This document shows, piece after piece, positions 44,837 through 53,896 of a DNA stretch of 64,000 nucleotides. A program made the translations under genes and the position numbers. The stretch is from MPNP01 sp963668325. GTDB lineage: Bacteria; Pseudomonadota; Alphaproteobacteria; Rhodobacterales; Rhodobacteraceae. The notes beneath the pieces were generated by a model, which was given only the letters and a program-made list of their open reading frames with translations, did not search any database and was not told the DNA's origin. Each line of letters begins with the position of its first letter. Position 1 is the stretch's first letter. The DNA lies in the NCBI GenBank assembly GCA_963668325.1, contig OY764222.1, positions 868,001-932,000 on the forward strand, read 5' to 3'.

Positions 44837-45169
44837 ATGCCCGGATGTCACATTACCGACCAACAAATCAGGCTATTCATGAGTTATATTAAAACCAATA
44901 CAGTTGCAACCGCTTCCGCACGGTCCGGCTTTAGTGAATCAACTGGCTGGCGGATCAAAAATGATCCCCGTCTTCCATCAGAAAAGAAGGAACCACGTGG
45001 TCGGCGCAGGCCTGATCCTCTGGCCGATGTCTTTGAGAACGAAGTTGTTCCCATGCTCCGGGTTGCCCGGAATTGCATCCCGTTGCCATCTGGATTGAAA
45101 TTTTACGATGCCACCCGGAACGCCATGTCAACATAAGGCGGACACTGGAACGAAGGAACCGTTCTTGGG
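44837..45169 (+). pseudogene. istA: IS21-family transposase IstA, N-terminal remnant with frameshift
   Basis: The first 80 codons read as IstA (MPGCHITDQQIRLFMSYIK, then DPRLPSEKKEPRGRRRPDPL and VFENEVVPML). Near 45065 the frame is lost; IstA sequence resumes in another frame as PVAIWIEILRCHPERH and VNIRRTLERRNRSW up to about 45169, then similarity stops. The catalytic domain and istB are absent. This is a dead fragment of an insertion sequence. It sits between iclR and the operon of the GC-rich island, marking past mobility. Confidence 0.8.
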
Positions 45170-45266
45170 ACATAGACGGTGTGCAGGTTAGGTGCGTTCC
45201 AGCGTTGATTAAAGCCTTGTCTATCGCTTGCAAGTAGAGCATCGCCTACTCTGATAATAGCATCTG

Positions 45267-46457
45267 TCATTCTTGACCCCAACGAAGATAACCTTCTGTA
45301 CCACCGTTTCGTGCCGTTGAGAGGTTCTCGGTAATTTGTTCAAGTATCGTTGGATCGGTTAATATTTCGTAAAGCACATTGGCTACGACCTCAGCATGGC
45401 CGGGTTTGAGATTGCACGGGTCGAGTTGGAAGTAGCCTAGTTCCACCTCGTGATTGCGGACAATGATTGGGTTTTTTCGATTGGCTAGAGCGGCCGCTAT
45501 ACCGGAAGCGTCCACTCCCAAGACCTTGGCATCTATCGTGATTTGCAAACGATCAAGCGGGTTGCCAGTGGGGTCAGAGACCAAAGTCGCTGTGACCCCC
45601 TTTATCTCTTCTATCGCCTTGGCCCAAAGATCCAGAGCTGTCCGTTCCCGCATTCTGATTTCGGCGTGATCGCGTACCTCCCAGGCTTCAAGAGCAGCGA
45701 TTGCCCCGGCGATGCTTTCTTTCCCGACTTTCATGCCTCTGCCAATGCCAATATTTTGCAAATAGGCGGCCCGCACCAGATCACGTCTTCCGGCAACTAT
45801 ACCGGAAGTCGGACCACCAAGGAATTTATGGCCTGAATAAATGACGATATCCGCACCATCCGCAAGAAACCCGCGCAGATCGTATTCCGATGCCGCGTCC
45901 ACGATAACCGGAATATCGGCCTCATGGGCAATCTCGGCAAAGCGTTTTAGGGGAACCTGCCCATAGTTGACCACATGGTGCGACACGACATAAAGTGCAG
46001 ATGAGACCTCAGGCACCATCGCTGCCCGAAGCGAATAGTCCGTGCAAAGTGTTGACTGGCCAACAGGAAGAACTTTGGCACCGGTAATTTCAACCGATTG
46101 GGATAAAGGAGCACCATAGTGGCAAAGATGGCCCAACTGAACAGCCACTTTTGATTTGAAGCCCGGATCACGAGGCAAAGCCTCTACTCGTCCCGGATTA
46201 CTACCGGTCATACAGCCCGCAACGGCAAGGCTGATACCCGCTGAAGCGGATGCGGTCATGAACCCGGCATCTGCACCGGTAAGCCGTCTGATCACCTCGC
46301 TGGCGCGGGATTGCAATTCGTGCATGTTGATGAAATGACCCATCATCGCGGCAGTGGCTTCGCAGACGTTCCGAGAAGCAATCGAGGCTCCAAGGCTGGT
46401 CATTGTGCCCGACACATTGATGACAGGAGAAAGGCCAAGAGGTGGTGTATCAGTCAC
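45267..46457 (-). CDS. SelA-like PLP-dependent enzyme
   Basis: About 396 residues, fold-type I PLP protein of the SelA-related group that includes D-glucosaminate-6-phosphate ammonia-lyase-type enzymes. The PLP Lys is in VIYSGHKFLGGPTSGIVAG, the cofactor-binding Asp in VIVDAASEYDLRGF, and the opening PVINVSGTMTSLGASIAS is group-typical. The start is GTG at 46457, with GGAG seven bases upstream; it overlaps the RidA stop by eight bases. Genomic pairing with RidA and an amidohydrolase supports an ammonia-lyase or aldolase reaction releasing an enamine/imine. Exact substrate unknown. Confidence 0.78.
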   Translation of the reverse strand: MTDTPPLGLSPVINVSGTMTSLGASIASRNVCEATAAMMGHFINMHELQSRASEVIRRLTGADAGFMTASASAGISLAVAGCMTGSNPGRVEALPRDPGFKSKVAVQLGHLCHYGAPLSQSVEITGAKVLPVGQSTLCTDYSLRAAMVPEVSSALYVVSHHVVNYGQVPLKRFAEIAHEADIPVIVDAASEYDLRGFLADGADIVIYSGHKFLGGPTSGIVAGRRDLVRAAYLQNIGIGRGMKVGKESIAGAIAALEAWEVRDHAEIRMRERTALDLWAKAIEEIKGVTATLVSDPTGNPLDRLQITIDAKVLGVDASGIAAALANRKNPIIVRNHEVELGYFQLDPCNLKPGHAEVVANVLYEILTDPTILEQITENLSTARNGGTEGYLRWGQE

Positions 46458-46941
46458 TGCAATTCTCCAGAGCAAAGATGCCTTCAATTTCCACGGTTAT
46501 CTGGTTAGGTAACGACCCCACCCCAAAGGAGGATCGCGCATGAACGCCCTCGGGACCGAAAACCTGGGTAAGAAGGGTGGAGGCACCATCAATTACATAA
46601 GGGTGTTCTTCGAATTCCGGAGTAGCGTTCACAAGACCCAGGAGTTTGACCGCACCCGTGACCACATCAAGCGTTCCGAATTTTGCTTTGAGAGCGGCAA
46701 GCATATTGATCATGACCAATCTGGCATGTTCGCGAGCTTCCTCTACATCAACATCCCGTCCGACTTTACCGCGCAGAAATGTCCCGTCTTCCATGACCGA
46801 GCCTTGCCCTGAGACATAGGCCAAATCCCCATGCACTCGAACATTGCAGAATGCACCCAATGGCGTTGGTGGCCTGTCGGGAATTATGATCCCGAGCCTA
46901 GCAAGCCTGACTTCTGGATTTAGGTTATCATTTCTAAACAT
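46450..46941 (-). CDS. RidA-family (YjgF) enamine/imine deaminase
   Basis: About 163 residues. RidA signatures: PDRPPTPLGAFCNVRVHGDLAYVSGQG at the start (in two runs, PLGAFCNV and LAYVSGQG), the middle LVMINMLAALKAKFG, and the ending ARSSFGVGSLPNQITVEIEGIF. The Arg of the usual substrate-binding IRAA loop corresponds to HARSSFG. RidA proteins hydrolyse reactive enamines from PLP enzymes. Being wedged between a PLP lyase-like gene and a transporter gene makes a dedicated partner role likely. Start at ATG 46941 after AGGAAG. Confidence 0.85.
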   Translation of the reverse strand: MFRNDNLNPEVRLARLGIIIPDRPPTPLGAFCNVRVHGDLAYVSGQGSVMEDGTFLRGKVGRDVDVEEAREHARLVMINMLAALKAKFGTLDVVTGAVKLLGLVNATPEFEEHPYVIDGASTLLTQVFGPEGVHARSSFGVGSLPNQITVEIEGIFALENCSD

Positions 46942-47899
46942 CAAACTTCCTGCAATAGACGTAATGGTTAGTTCTTGCACGACGAGGTGCAGGCATATCG
47001 ACAGCGCAAAGACTGTCGCTTACCGGGCAACGGGTGCGGAACACACAGCCGCTCGGTGGGTCCAGCGGACTAGGAATATCACCAGTCAGAATGGTGCGAT
47101 TGCGCACCGCTGCTGGATCGGGCAATGGCACAGCAGAAAGCAGGGCCTGTGTATATGGGTGACCAGGATATGAGTGAAGCAGCCGGGATGGACCAACTTC
47201 AGCGATCCGTCCCAGATACATGACAACAATCTGGTCGCAGAGGTATTCGACAACCGACAGATCATGGGCGATAAATAGCATTGTCAGATTCCTACGTTCG
47301 CGCAATTCAAGCAGAAGATTCAGAACTTGTGCCTGAATGGAGACGTCGAGCGCCGAGACACTTTCATCCGCCACGATAAAATCAGGCTCCAGTGCCAGCG
47401 CACGGGCGATGCCGATACGTTGCCGTTGGCCACCCGAAAACTCATGTGAATAACGAAACATGGCGTCCGGTGAGAGACCTACCTCTTCAAGCAGGTCAAC
47501 AACCTTTTCTTTTCTTTCTGCAGATGTACCGATGCCATGGGCTCTGAGCCCCTCGGCGATAATCGGCCCCACTTTCATGCGAGGGTTCAATGATGCCACA
47601 GGGTCCTGAAAGATAATTTGCATCCGCTTGCGCATAGCGCGCATTGACTTGGCATCAAGAGTGTTCAGGTCAGTGCCGTCAAAGATTGTCTGCCCTTCGC
47701 TGGGTTCAATCAATCTCAATAGAGCCCGACCGAGCGTTGTCTTGCCCGATCCGCTTTCCCCGACAAGCCCGGTGATGGATCCCTGCGCAATATCAAAGCT
47801 GACATTGCTGACCGCATGAACTGTTCCGCTTTGGGTGTTGAACCACTTCGACAGATTACGAATCTGCAATAGAGCTTCGCTACTAGACAAATCAGACAT
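46934..47899 (-). CDS. Dipeptide/oligopeptide ABC transporter ATP-binding protein (DppF/OppF type)
   Basis: About 321 residues. Walker A GLVGESGSGKTTLGRAL, Q-loop FQDPVASLNPRM, signature FSGGQRQRIGIARALAL, Walker B DFIVADESVSALD, then the peptide-transporter C-terminal zone with HPYTQALLSAVP and the Cys cluster around CVFRTRCPVSDSLC, which can hold an iron-sulfur cluster. The start is ATG 47899, overlapping the DppD-type gene by eight bases. The long upstream frame to 48049 is not family sequence. Confidence 0.9.
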   Translation of the reverse strand: MSDLSSSEALLQIRNLSKWFNTQSGTVHAVSNVSFDIAQGSITGLVGESGSGKTTLGRALLRLIEPSEGQTIFDGTDLNTLDAKSMRAMRKRMQIIFQDPVASLNPRMKVGPIIAEGLRAHGIGTSAERKEKVVDLLEEVGLSPDAMFRYSHEFSGGQRQRIGIARALALEPDFIVADESVSALDVSIQAQVLNLLLELRERRNLTMLFIAHDLSVVEYLCDQIVVMYLGRIAEVGPSRLLHSYPGHPYTQALLSAVPLPDPAAVRNRTILTGDIPSPLDPPSGCVFRTRCPVSDSLCAVDMPAPRRARTNHYVYCRKFDV

Positions 47900-48884
47900 G
47901 AGTCCTACCAACAGGGTTGATGCATGCGACGCGGTGGTGGCCACCGATATTACGAAGGGGCACCGGTGTTGAACAATCATCCTGAACTCGAGAACATCGT
48001 GGGGCAAAGGCACACCCGATTGGCATGGCATGCAATGGCGGGACAACACCTGGTATCGGAATCAGGCGCTCATTCTTCGGCCGTCCAGGGCTTGGAATCG
48101 AAGCCAGAAGCCCAGATGTGTATGGATGTCTTGTGGTCGAAAAAAGCGTGTGGACATCCGTTTGCTCAACGATTGAACCCGCATATATGACCGCCACGTC
48201 ATCAGCCATTTCTGCCACGACACCCATGTCGTGTGTAATGAACAGGATTGACATGCCCAACTCTTTTTTCAGTCGTCTCATAAGATCAAGAATTTGTGCT
48301 TGAATGGTTACATCTAGCGCTGTTGTTGGCTCGTCGGCGATCAAAAGTGCCGGATTGCACACCAGTGCCAAAGCGATCATGACACGTTGTCGCATGCCGC
48401 CAGACAATTCGTGGGGATAGATATCCAAACGGGACGCAGCTGCGGGGATCTCAACGAGTTCCAGCATCTCGAGCACACGTTTTCTTCTTTCTGCAGCGTT
48501 CAGATCGGTATGCAGAATCAGCATCTCACCAATTTGATCACCAATTGAAAAAAGTGGATTGAGCGATGACATAGGCTCCTGAAAGATCATGGCGATCTCT
48601 GCCCCGCGCAATTTGCGTACTATATCCTCCCTAGCATTATTAATCTGTGTCTCTGCCCCGCGGCCATGGTAGGTGATTGAACCACCCGAAATTGAACCAT
48701 TCGGAGGCAAAAGCCCCATAATTGCCAATGAAGCCACCGATTTTCCCGAACCGCTTTCCCCAACAAGCGCGAGTGTTCGCCCCTTCATGAGGGAAAAGCT
48801 CACATCCCGCAAAGCGGCGACCGATGAACCACGCGAGAAGAACTCCACCCCCAGGCCCTCTACATCAAGAATGGTTTCGCTCAT
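47892..48884 (-). CDS. Dipeptide/oligopeptide ABC transporter ATP-binding protein (DppD/OppD type)
   Basis: 330 residues. Walker A LVGESGSGKSVASLA, Q-loop FQEPMSSLNPLF, signature LSGGMRQRVMIALALVC, Walker B LLIADEPTTALD, and the C-terminal GCAFAPRCSRVQDDC Cys cluster. Pairs with the DppF-type subunit downstream. The ATG overlaps the amidohydrolase stop by four bases, so the enzyme gene is embedded in the transporter operon rather than merely near it. Confidence 0.9.
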   Translation of the reverse strand: MSETILDVEGLGVEFFSRGSSVAALRDVSFSLMKGRTLALVGESGSGKSVASLAIMGLLPPNGSISGGSITYHGRGAETQINNAREDIVRKLRGAEIAMIFQEPMSSLNPLFSIGDQIGEMLILHTDLNAAERRKRVLEMLELVEIPAAASRLDIYPHELSGGMRQRVMIALALVCNPALLIADEPTTALDVTIQAQILDLMRRLKKELGMSILFITHDMGVVAEMADDVAVIYAGSIVEQTDVHTLFSTTRHPYTSGLLASIPSPGRPKNERLIPIPGVVPPLHAMPIGCAFAPRCSRVQDDCSTPVPLRNIGGHHRVACINPVGRTHV

Positions 48885-49996
48885 GCGGATCTCCGCATTG
48901 CGGGTTCCACTGATTTGCCAAGCACAGTCATCCGAGGCTCGAAGATTTTTCTCACCTTCGCCGTCGCTCCCTTGCTGTCGGTTGCCACCAAATCACTATC
49001 GACGAGGTCAAATAGGGTCAGATCGGCTCGTTCTCCAATCGCCAGGGCATTGCGTGCTCCGAGTCCCAGAACCAGTCGGGGGCGTTCGGTTACTCCTGCC
49101 AATACCTCTTCAAAGGGCAGGCCGACAGCCAATAATTTTGTCATTGTTGTAGCCAGATCATATACCGGTCCTTCAATGTTTCTTTTATGCAGGTCAGTTG
49201 AGATTGAATATGGAATCAAACCATTGCCAATCGCTCGTCGTGCGGTTTCAAAGCAAAATGATGCCTGACCATGACCAATGTCCATCAAGACACCCGCCTC
49301 AGCCAATCGCTTGGCCTGCGCAAAAAGCGCAGGGGTTTCTGTAATTGATCCCGCCCGTTTCCCATTGAAACAATGGGTAATGATGTCGCCTGGATCGAGG
49401 ATATCGAACACCTCGTCAATCAACGGTAGCGGTTCTCCGATATGTACCATGAGCGGCATATTCAGAATTTCGGCCACACGTTTGGCGATCTTGACTGGCC
49501 CGATACCCCAAGATCCCGTAATGACACCAGAGGCACGAACCTTGATCCCGCACACGACATCGGAATTGGTTTCGGCCACTGCCAGCGTCCGGTCGACATC
49601 AACAAATCTGAGATCGAGCAGCTCGGGGACCCTGTTGCAAGCAACAAGCCCGATGGATCCGATGTTGAGAAAGGCCTTGATGGTCTCGGATTGTTTTTCG
49701 ATTACATACTCCCGCAGTCCGTGAAAAGCTGCCTCGCCTGCCGAACCGGCATCCGCCATGGCCGTCACACCCGTTGGGCGGCCAGCTTCGGCGGCGCGAA
49801 CGGATATATCGGTTCCACCATGCCAGACATGCACATGCAGATCACACCATCCAGGTGACAGATATGCGCCGTTGGCATCAATCACATCAGCCCTTGGCTG
49901 CGCCGTTTCCGTGACCAAACCATCGTGATTGACATGAATTTCCAATGGCGGAGCGTCAAAACCCACTGGGCGGAAATTTCTTATCGTGATTGCCAT
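48881..49996 (-). CDS. Metal-dependent amidohydrolase/deacetylase
   Basis: About 371 residues of the dihydroorotase-like amidohydrolase superfamily (EF_0837/Atu3266-like group). HxH is in WCDLHVHVWHGG (His54, His56), the carboxylated Lys in VVCGIKVRASG, then His in PLMVHIGEP, His in IITHCFNGK, and the catalytic Asp in SISTDLHKR. These are all ligands of the binuclear metal site. The start is ATG 49996, two bases after the permease stop; an upstream extension overlaps dppC. Group members deacetylate N-acyl or O-acyl compounds and are often found with SelA-like PLP enzymes, as here. Confidence 0.82.
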   Translation of the reverse strand: MAITIRNFRPVGFDAPPLEIHVNHDGLVTETAQPRADVIDANGAYLSPGWCDLHVHVWHGGTDISVRAAEAGRPTGVTAMADAGSAGEAAFHGLREYVIEKQSETIKAFLNIGSIGLVACNRVPELLDLRFVDVDRTLAVAETNSDVVCGIKVRASGVITGSWGIGPVKIAKRVAEILNMPLMVHIGEPLPLIDEVFDILDPGDIITHCFNGKRAGSITETPALFAQAKRLAEAGVLMDIGHGQASFCFETARRAIGNGLIPYSISTDLHKRNIEGPVYDLATTMTKLLAVGLPFEEVLAGVTERPRLVLGLGARNALAIGERADLTLFDLVDSDLVATDSKGATAKVRKIFEPRMTVLGKSVEPAMRRSA

Positions 49997-49997
49997 A

Positions 49998-50858
49998 TCA
50001 AAGATTCTTTGCCAGACGAGGATCAAGAACATCACGCAGCCCGTCACCAATTAGTTGAAGTGCCAAAACCGAAATTGAGATGGCCAAACCCGGAAAGAGA
50101 ATAAGAAACATCGCTTGATCAATATATTGCCGACCTTCATTGATCATTATACCCCATGTTGGAGTCGATGGATCAACCCCCACGCCCAGAAAGCTCAGCC
50201 CTGCCTCAGCCAGCATTGCATAAGCAAAGATGAAAGTTGCCTGGACAATGATCGGCGACAGAATGTTGGGCAGCACATGGCGCACCAGAATCGACGGTGT
50301 CGATACACCCAGCGCTTTGGCAGACTCAATAAAGGGGAGTTCTCGCAAGACCAGCGTCGAGGCCCGAACAACCCGGGCAATTCTTGGTGCATAGACGATG
50401 GACAGCGCAATGATAACGTTGACCGCCGCCCCACCGAGAATCGATACCAATGCAATTGCCAATAGTATGTCGGGAAATGCCATCATGGCATCGACAAGAC
50501 GCGACAACGGTGCATCAAGGTGTCTGAAATAGCCGGAGAATAGGCCGATTGCTATGCCGACAAAGGAAGAGAGGACCGCAACGCCCAGACCAATGCCGAG
50601 CGAAACACGTCCGGCATAAAGCAGACGAGAAGCTACATCCCGGCCAAAAGCATCAGCACCAAGCCAATAGAGAGCTCCTGGTTCGGTCAGTCGTGCGCGG
50701 ACGCTCATCTTGGTAGGATCGCCCGGCGTTACCCAAGGTGCACAAATACAAAGTGCAGCTATGATCAAGAAGACAATCATTGCAAAAAGGACAGTTCGAC
50801 GCGAAAAAAGCAAGTCGAGAAACTTTGCTTCGATCGGTGCTGAGGATGTCACCAGCAT
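49998..50858 (-). CDS. Dipeptide-type ABC transporter permease (DppC)
   Basis: 286 residues, about six helices. N-terminal FLIIAALCICAPWVTPGDPTKM and LYWLGADAFGRDVASRLLYAGR are DppC family sequence, and the EAA loop is ESAKALGVSTPSILVRHVLPNILSP. The stop-start junction with DppB is a one-base overlap at 50858. Forms the inner-membrane channel with DppB. Confidence 0.9.
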   Translation of the reverse strand: MLVTSSAPIEAKFLDLLFSRRTVLFAMIVFLIIAALCICAPWVTPGDPTKMSVRARLTEPGALYWLGADAFGRDVASRLLYAGRVSLGIGLGVAVLSSFVGIAIGLFSGYFRHLDAPLSRLVDAMMAFPDILLAIALVSILGGAAVNVIIALSIVYAPRIARVVRASTLVLRELPFIESAKALGVSTPSILVRHVLPNILSPIIVQATFIFAYAMLAEAGLSFLGVGVDPSTPTWGIMINEGRQYIDQAMFLILFPGLAISISVLALQLIGDGLRDVLDPRLAKNL

Positions 50859-51799
50859 CAGTATTTTACCCGCTTATCAACAAACAGATAAGCAAGATCT
50901 GTCAGCAGATTTATCAGCACGTAGAGTGATGCGACGACGATAAGCGTTCCCTGGATGATCGGATAATCCCTGCGTAATACGGCGCTGACCACAAGATTTC
51001 CCATTCCCGGGATGTTAAACACACGTTCGGTGACCACGGCACCGGACACCAGCAAGGCGAAGGTGAGACCGATAACAGTAATGATCGGAATTGCTGCATT
51101 CTTGAGAGCGTGGCGTAACACAACGCGCGTTTCAGCCATACCTTTGGAACGTGCAGTTCGGATGAAGTCTTCACCCAAAATGTCCAACATTGACGCACGA
51201 GTAAAGCGTAGAATAAGGGCAGAATTGACGATGCCGAGAACAATCGATGGCAACAAGAGGTACCGCATTCGTTCCCAGAAATGTGTATCCGGCCCACCGT
51301 AGCCTGATGCTGGGAACCAGCCGAGATCGGTTGCAAAATATCTTTGCAGCATAAGTCCCGTCCAGAAACTTGGCACCGACGCTGCGAGCATGGCTGTGCT
51401 GATGGACGCCTGGTCGAGGAAAGATCCCCGTCGATAAGCTGCATAAATTCCGATCGGAACAGCAATGATCAACGCAATTGTCAGTGAAAAAAGAGACAGG
51501 AAAACTGTTGGTTCCGCCCTACCAAGGAGCACTTCGGTCACTGGCTGCTTGAAAAAGATTGATGTTCCCAAATCCCCACGTAAAGCAGTTCCAAGGAATG
51601 CAAGATACTGTACAATTATCGGCTGTTCTAATCCGAGTTGCTGGCGCAATTCAGCGGCATCCTCGGCATTTGCTTCTGGACCAAGCATTAATGCGGCCGG
51701 GTCACCGGGCGCAAGTCGAACAATAACAAAAGCAATCGTCAGAACAAGAAAGATAACCACCATCATTCCCACAAGACGATGGATCAAATAGCTGCGCAT
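50858..51799 (-). CDS. Dipeptide-type ABC transporter permease (DppB)
   Basis: 313 residues, six helices. Begins with the typical YLIHRLVGMMVVIFLVLTIAFVIVRLAPGDPAA (helix 1 plus the PGDP motif), and the EAA loop is TARSKGMAETRVVLRHALKNAAIPI, followed by GAVVTERVFNIPGMGNL. Starts 53 nt after the binding-protein stop, across a stem-loop. Confidence 0.9.
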   Translation of the reverse strand: MRSYLIHRLVGMMVVIFLVLTIAFVIVRLAPGDPAALMLGPEANAEDAAELRQQLGLEQPIIVQYLAFLGTALRGDLGTSIFFKQPVTEVLLGRAEPTVFLSLFSLTIALIIAVPIGIYAAYRRGSFLDQASISTAMLAASVPSFWTGLMLQRYFATDLGWFPASGYGGPDTHFWERMRYLLLPSIVLGIVNSALILRFTRASMLDILGEDFIRTARSKGMAETRVVLRHALKNAAIPIITVIGLTFALLVSGAVVTERVFNIPGMGNLVVSAVLRRDYPIIQGTLIVVASLYVLINLLTDLAYLFVDKRVKY

Positions 51800-51819
51800 G
51801 AGAAACTCCGGGCCAGCAG

Positions 51820-51843
51820 GAGGGCCGGCCTTGACCGACCCTC
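51820..51843 (-). other. Stem-loop between the ABC binding-protein gene and dppB
   Basis: Ten-base arms (GAGGGCCGGC at 51820-51829, ACCGACCCTC at 51834-51843) pair with two G-U pairs around a 4-nt loop. No U-tract follows in the direction of transcription. Same position relative to the binding-protein gene as the elements at 22879 and 61936. Confidence 0.5.
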
Positions 51844-51852
51844 AGAGGTGTG

Positions 51853-53376
51853 TCAGTTTACGTGTGCGTTCCAAAAAAATGGCCATGGTGTCGCCGTAAC
51901 ACCTTTAAGCCCGTTCTTTGCGCCCATCAATGCATTGAAGCCACCGATCTTGATAAAACCCACATCTTCAAAAACCTGATTCTGTAACCGTGCAAACAAT
52001 TCTTTGCGTTTGTTAGGATCTGTTACCGAAGTGAATTCAGCAAGAATCGCATCCTTCTCGGAGTTGGACCATCCCAAGCGAGATGTCTTGGAATAAAGGC
52101 TGGTCAGAGCAGGCTCGGGTAAAAACGGAGAATGGGTGATGTAGATATCCCAAAGCGCCGGATCATTGCGCCGTTGGCCCAAAGTTGCCCAATCGACCAC
52201 ATCCATCTGGACTTGAAAACCTGCTGCCTCAAGTGCCACCTTGGCGACCTCTGCCATCTTGAAGTGGAACTCGTACTGTCGCGAGGTCAGGATTCTAAGT
52301 GGTGTCCCATCATAGCTTGCGCTCTGCAACAACTCTGCAGCCTTGGCCTGATCATTCTGATTGAACATATCGGCACCTGCATCGCTTCGCCAGACCCATC
52401 CCTCAGGGTACATCGGTCCGTCAACAACAAAGAAATTGTCATCACCGAAAGCTGCGAACAGCATGTCGTCAATTGGCAGTGCGGCCTGCAAAGCCTGACG
52501 TTTGGTCTTGTCGGTCAAAAGACCAGCCTTGTGGTTAATCGCGAAGATTGGCCAGCCAAATGGTTTCAGCAAGATGGGGTCGGCTGTGTCCGAGGATTCC
52601 AACCGAGCCAAGCTTTCGGCAGGTAAACCGTCGGCGAAATGCACTTCCCCAGCAAGAAGACTTTCGACTCGCGTATTGGCATCCGGTACGGGTACAAAGC
52701 GGATCTCTTCAGGGGTTTGGCTACGCGCACCTGCTGAACCGTCCGAAGGTTCGCTACGCGATGAATAATCCTCAAAGCGTACCAATTGCAAGTACTGGTC
52801 CGGTACGTGTTCGGCGATCATGTAGGGGCCGGTCCCAACAACTGTGTCTATCGAATCGCCAATGATTTCCTCAGGATAAACTACGGCAGCCGAGTTTGAA
52901 AAGGCCAACAAAGACAGGAGCGGCGAATAGGATTCGTTCATTGTTATGGTAACTTCATAATCACCTGTAGCCTCAAACGAATCGATCCGATCTGCCACGG
53001 CCTTTCCTCTGGGTGCAACCTCGACCCAACGATTAAGTGATGCGACCACGTCATTTGCGTCCATCGTCGACCCATCATGGAAAGACACACCCTCGCGAAT
53101 ACCAATGGTGTAGATCTTGCCATCCTCGGAAATCGTTGGTAGGTCAGTAGCCAAAAGCGGCGCGATATTCCAACCCGAATCAAACGTATATAGCGTTTCG
53201 ACAAAATGCTGGGTCACGATCGAGACAACATCCTTGGTACTAATCATCGGATCGAACGTATCAGCTTCACCAATAATGGCAACATTAATCTTTTCCGCAT
53301 TTGCAGGTGCAAATGCAACGATACTTGCAAGCACCGCACCGAAAAGAGACCGCCTAACGGCATATTTTGTAAACAT
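51853..53376 (-). CDS. Dipeptide-type ABC transporter substrate-binding protein (SBP_bac_5)
   Basis: About 507 residues with a signal peptide (residues 1-27, AFAPANAE). Family-5 features: EADTFDPMISTKDVVSIVTQHFVETLYTF near the N-terminus, LLATDLPTISEDGKIYTIGIREGVSFHDGSTMDANDVVASLNRW and TGPYMIAEH. The start is ATG 53376, since GGAGG stands five bases before it. First gene of the operon running to 45.3 kb. Ligand could be a peptide, glutathione-like compound or opine. Confidence 0.9.
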   Translation of the reverse strand: MFTKYAVRRSLFGAVLASIVAFAPANAEKINVAIIGEADTFDPMISTKDVVSIVTQHFVETLYTFDSGWNIAPLLATDLPTISEDGKIYTIGIREGVSFHDGSTMDANDVVASLNRWVEVAPRGKAVADRIDSFEATGDYEVTITMNESYSPLLSLLAFSNSAAVVYPEEIIGDSIDTVVGTGPYMIAEHVPDQYLQLVRFEDYSSRSEPSDGSAGARSQTPEEIRFVPVPDANTRVESLLAGEVHFADGLPAESLARLESSDTADPILLKPFGWPIFAINHKAGLLTDKTKRQALQAALPIDDMLFAAFGDDNFFVVDGPMYPEGWVWRSDAGADMFNQNDQAKAAELLQSASYDGTPLRILTSRQYEFHFKMAEVAKVALEAAGFQVQMDVVDWATLGQRRNDPALWDIYITHSPFLPEPALTSLYSKTSRLGWSNSEKDAILAEFTSVTDPNKRKELFARLQNQVFEDVGFIKIGGFNALMGAKNGLKGVTATPWPFFWNAHVN

Positions 53377-53896
53377 CAAAACCTCCATAGTTGTGTATGT
53401 CATATTGTATTAATATGTTACCAATTTATGATTCCTAACATTTCTGTCAATAAAAATTTTTTTCTTTAAAACAGACTTGCACAATTATAGATATTTTGCT
53501 AGTGCATTGGCTCAATCTTAAGTTATCTGTTCGCCATGGTTCATTCAATTTACTTGGATCATTTGACCAAGGCTCTTTGTTTGTTTTCTTGTTAGGATAC
53601 CCCTAGTTTCAGTTATGTACAATCAGTCATTAATATAAATTCCAAACAGCGTCAAAGTAATGATATATTCGGATTACCATGGGTGTCCCTGTACACCTAG
53701 AACCCTAAATTAGAAATGACAAATAATGCCTGTTCAGAGTGGGATCAGAAAACCGACCTGTTCTCGACTACTATATGTAAGCCCCAACGGGCTGATTATC
53801 CACCAGTTCATATGCGAGTATTATTATTTTCCTAGTTGGGGTCCGGGGGTCTCCCACGATCATCAGGATAACAATCGCCGGCCAGGAAACCTCTGG
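53377..53896. other. Non-coding gap, about 520 bp, right border of the GC-rich island
   Basis: AT-rich spacer holding the presumed promoter of the peptide-transporter operon. A hairpin AGCCC-CAAC-GGGCT lies near 53776 and a small GGTGT/ACACC hairpin near 53682. A short plus-strand frame at 53726-53971 shows no family sequence and runs into the next gene. No tRNA or insertion-sequence end was recognised. Confidence 0.5.
53401..53417. promoter_or_regulatory. Inverted repeat upstream of the binding-protein gene
   Basis: CATATT (53401-53406) and AATATG (53412-53417) are perfect arms around GTATT, 25 bp before the binding-protein start. It could be a regulator site, possibly for the IclR protein (inference); no second copy was noticed. 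Confidence 0.35.

Noticed and set aside
50873..50900. Short TTATC/GATAA-like repeats near the dppB end as regulatory sites
   Set aside because: They lie inside coding sequence and do not form a consistent motif.
53794..53802. Near match to a DnaA box (TTATCCACC)
   Set aside because: A single 8-of-9 match without clustering or an AT-rich unwinding zone does not support an origin.
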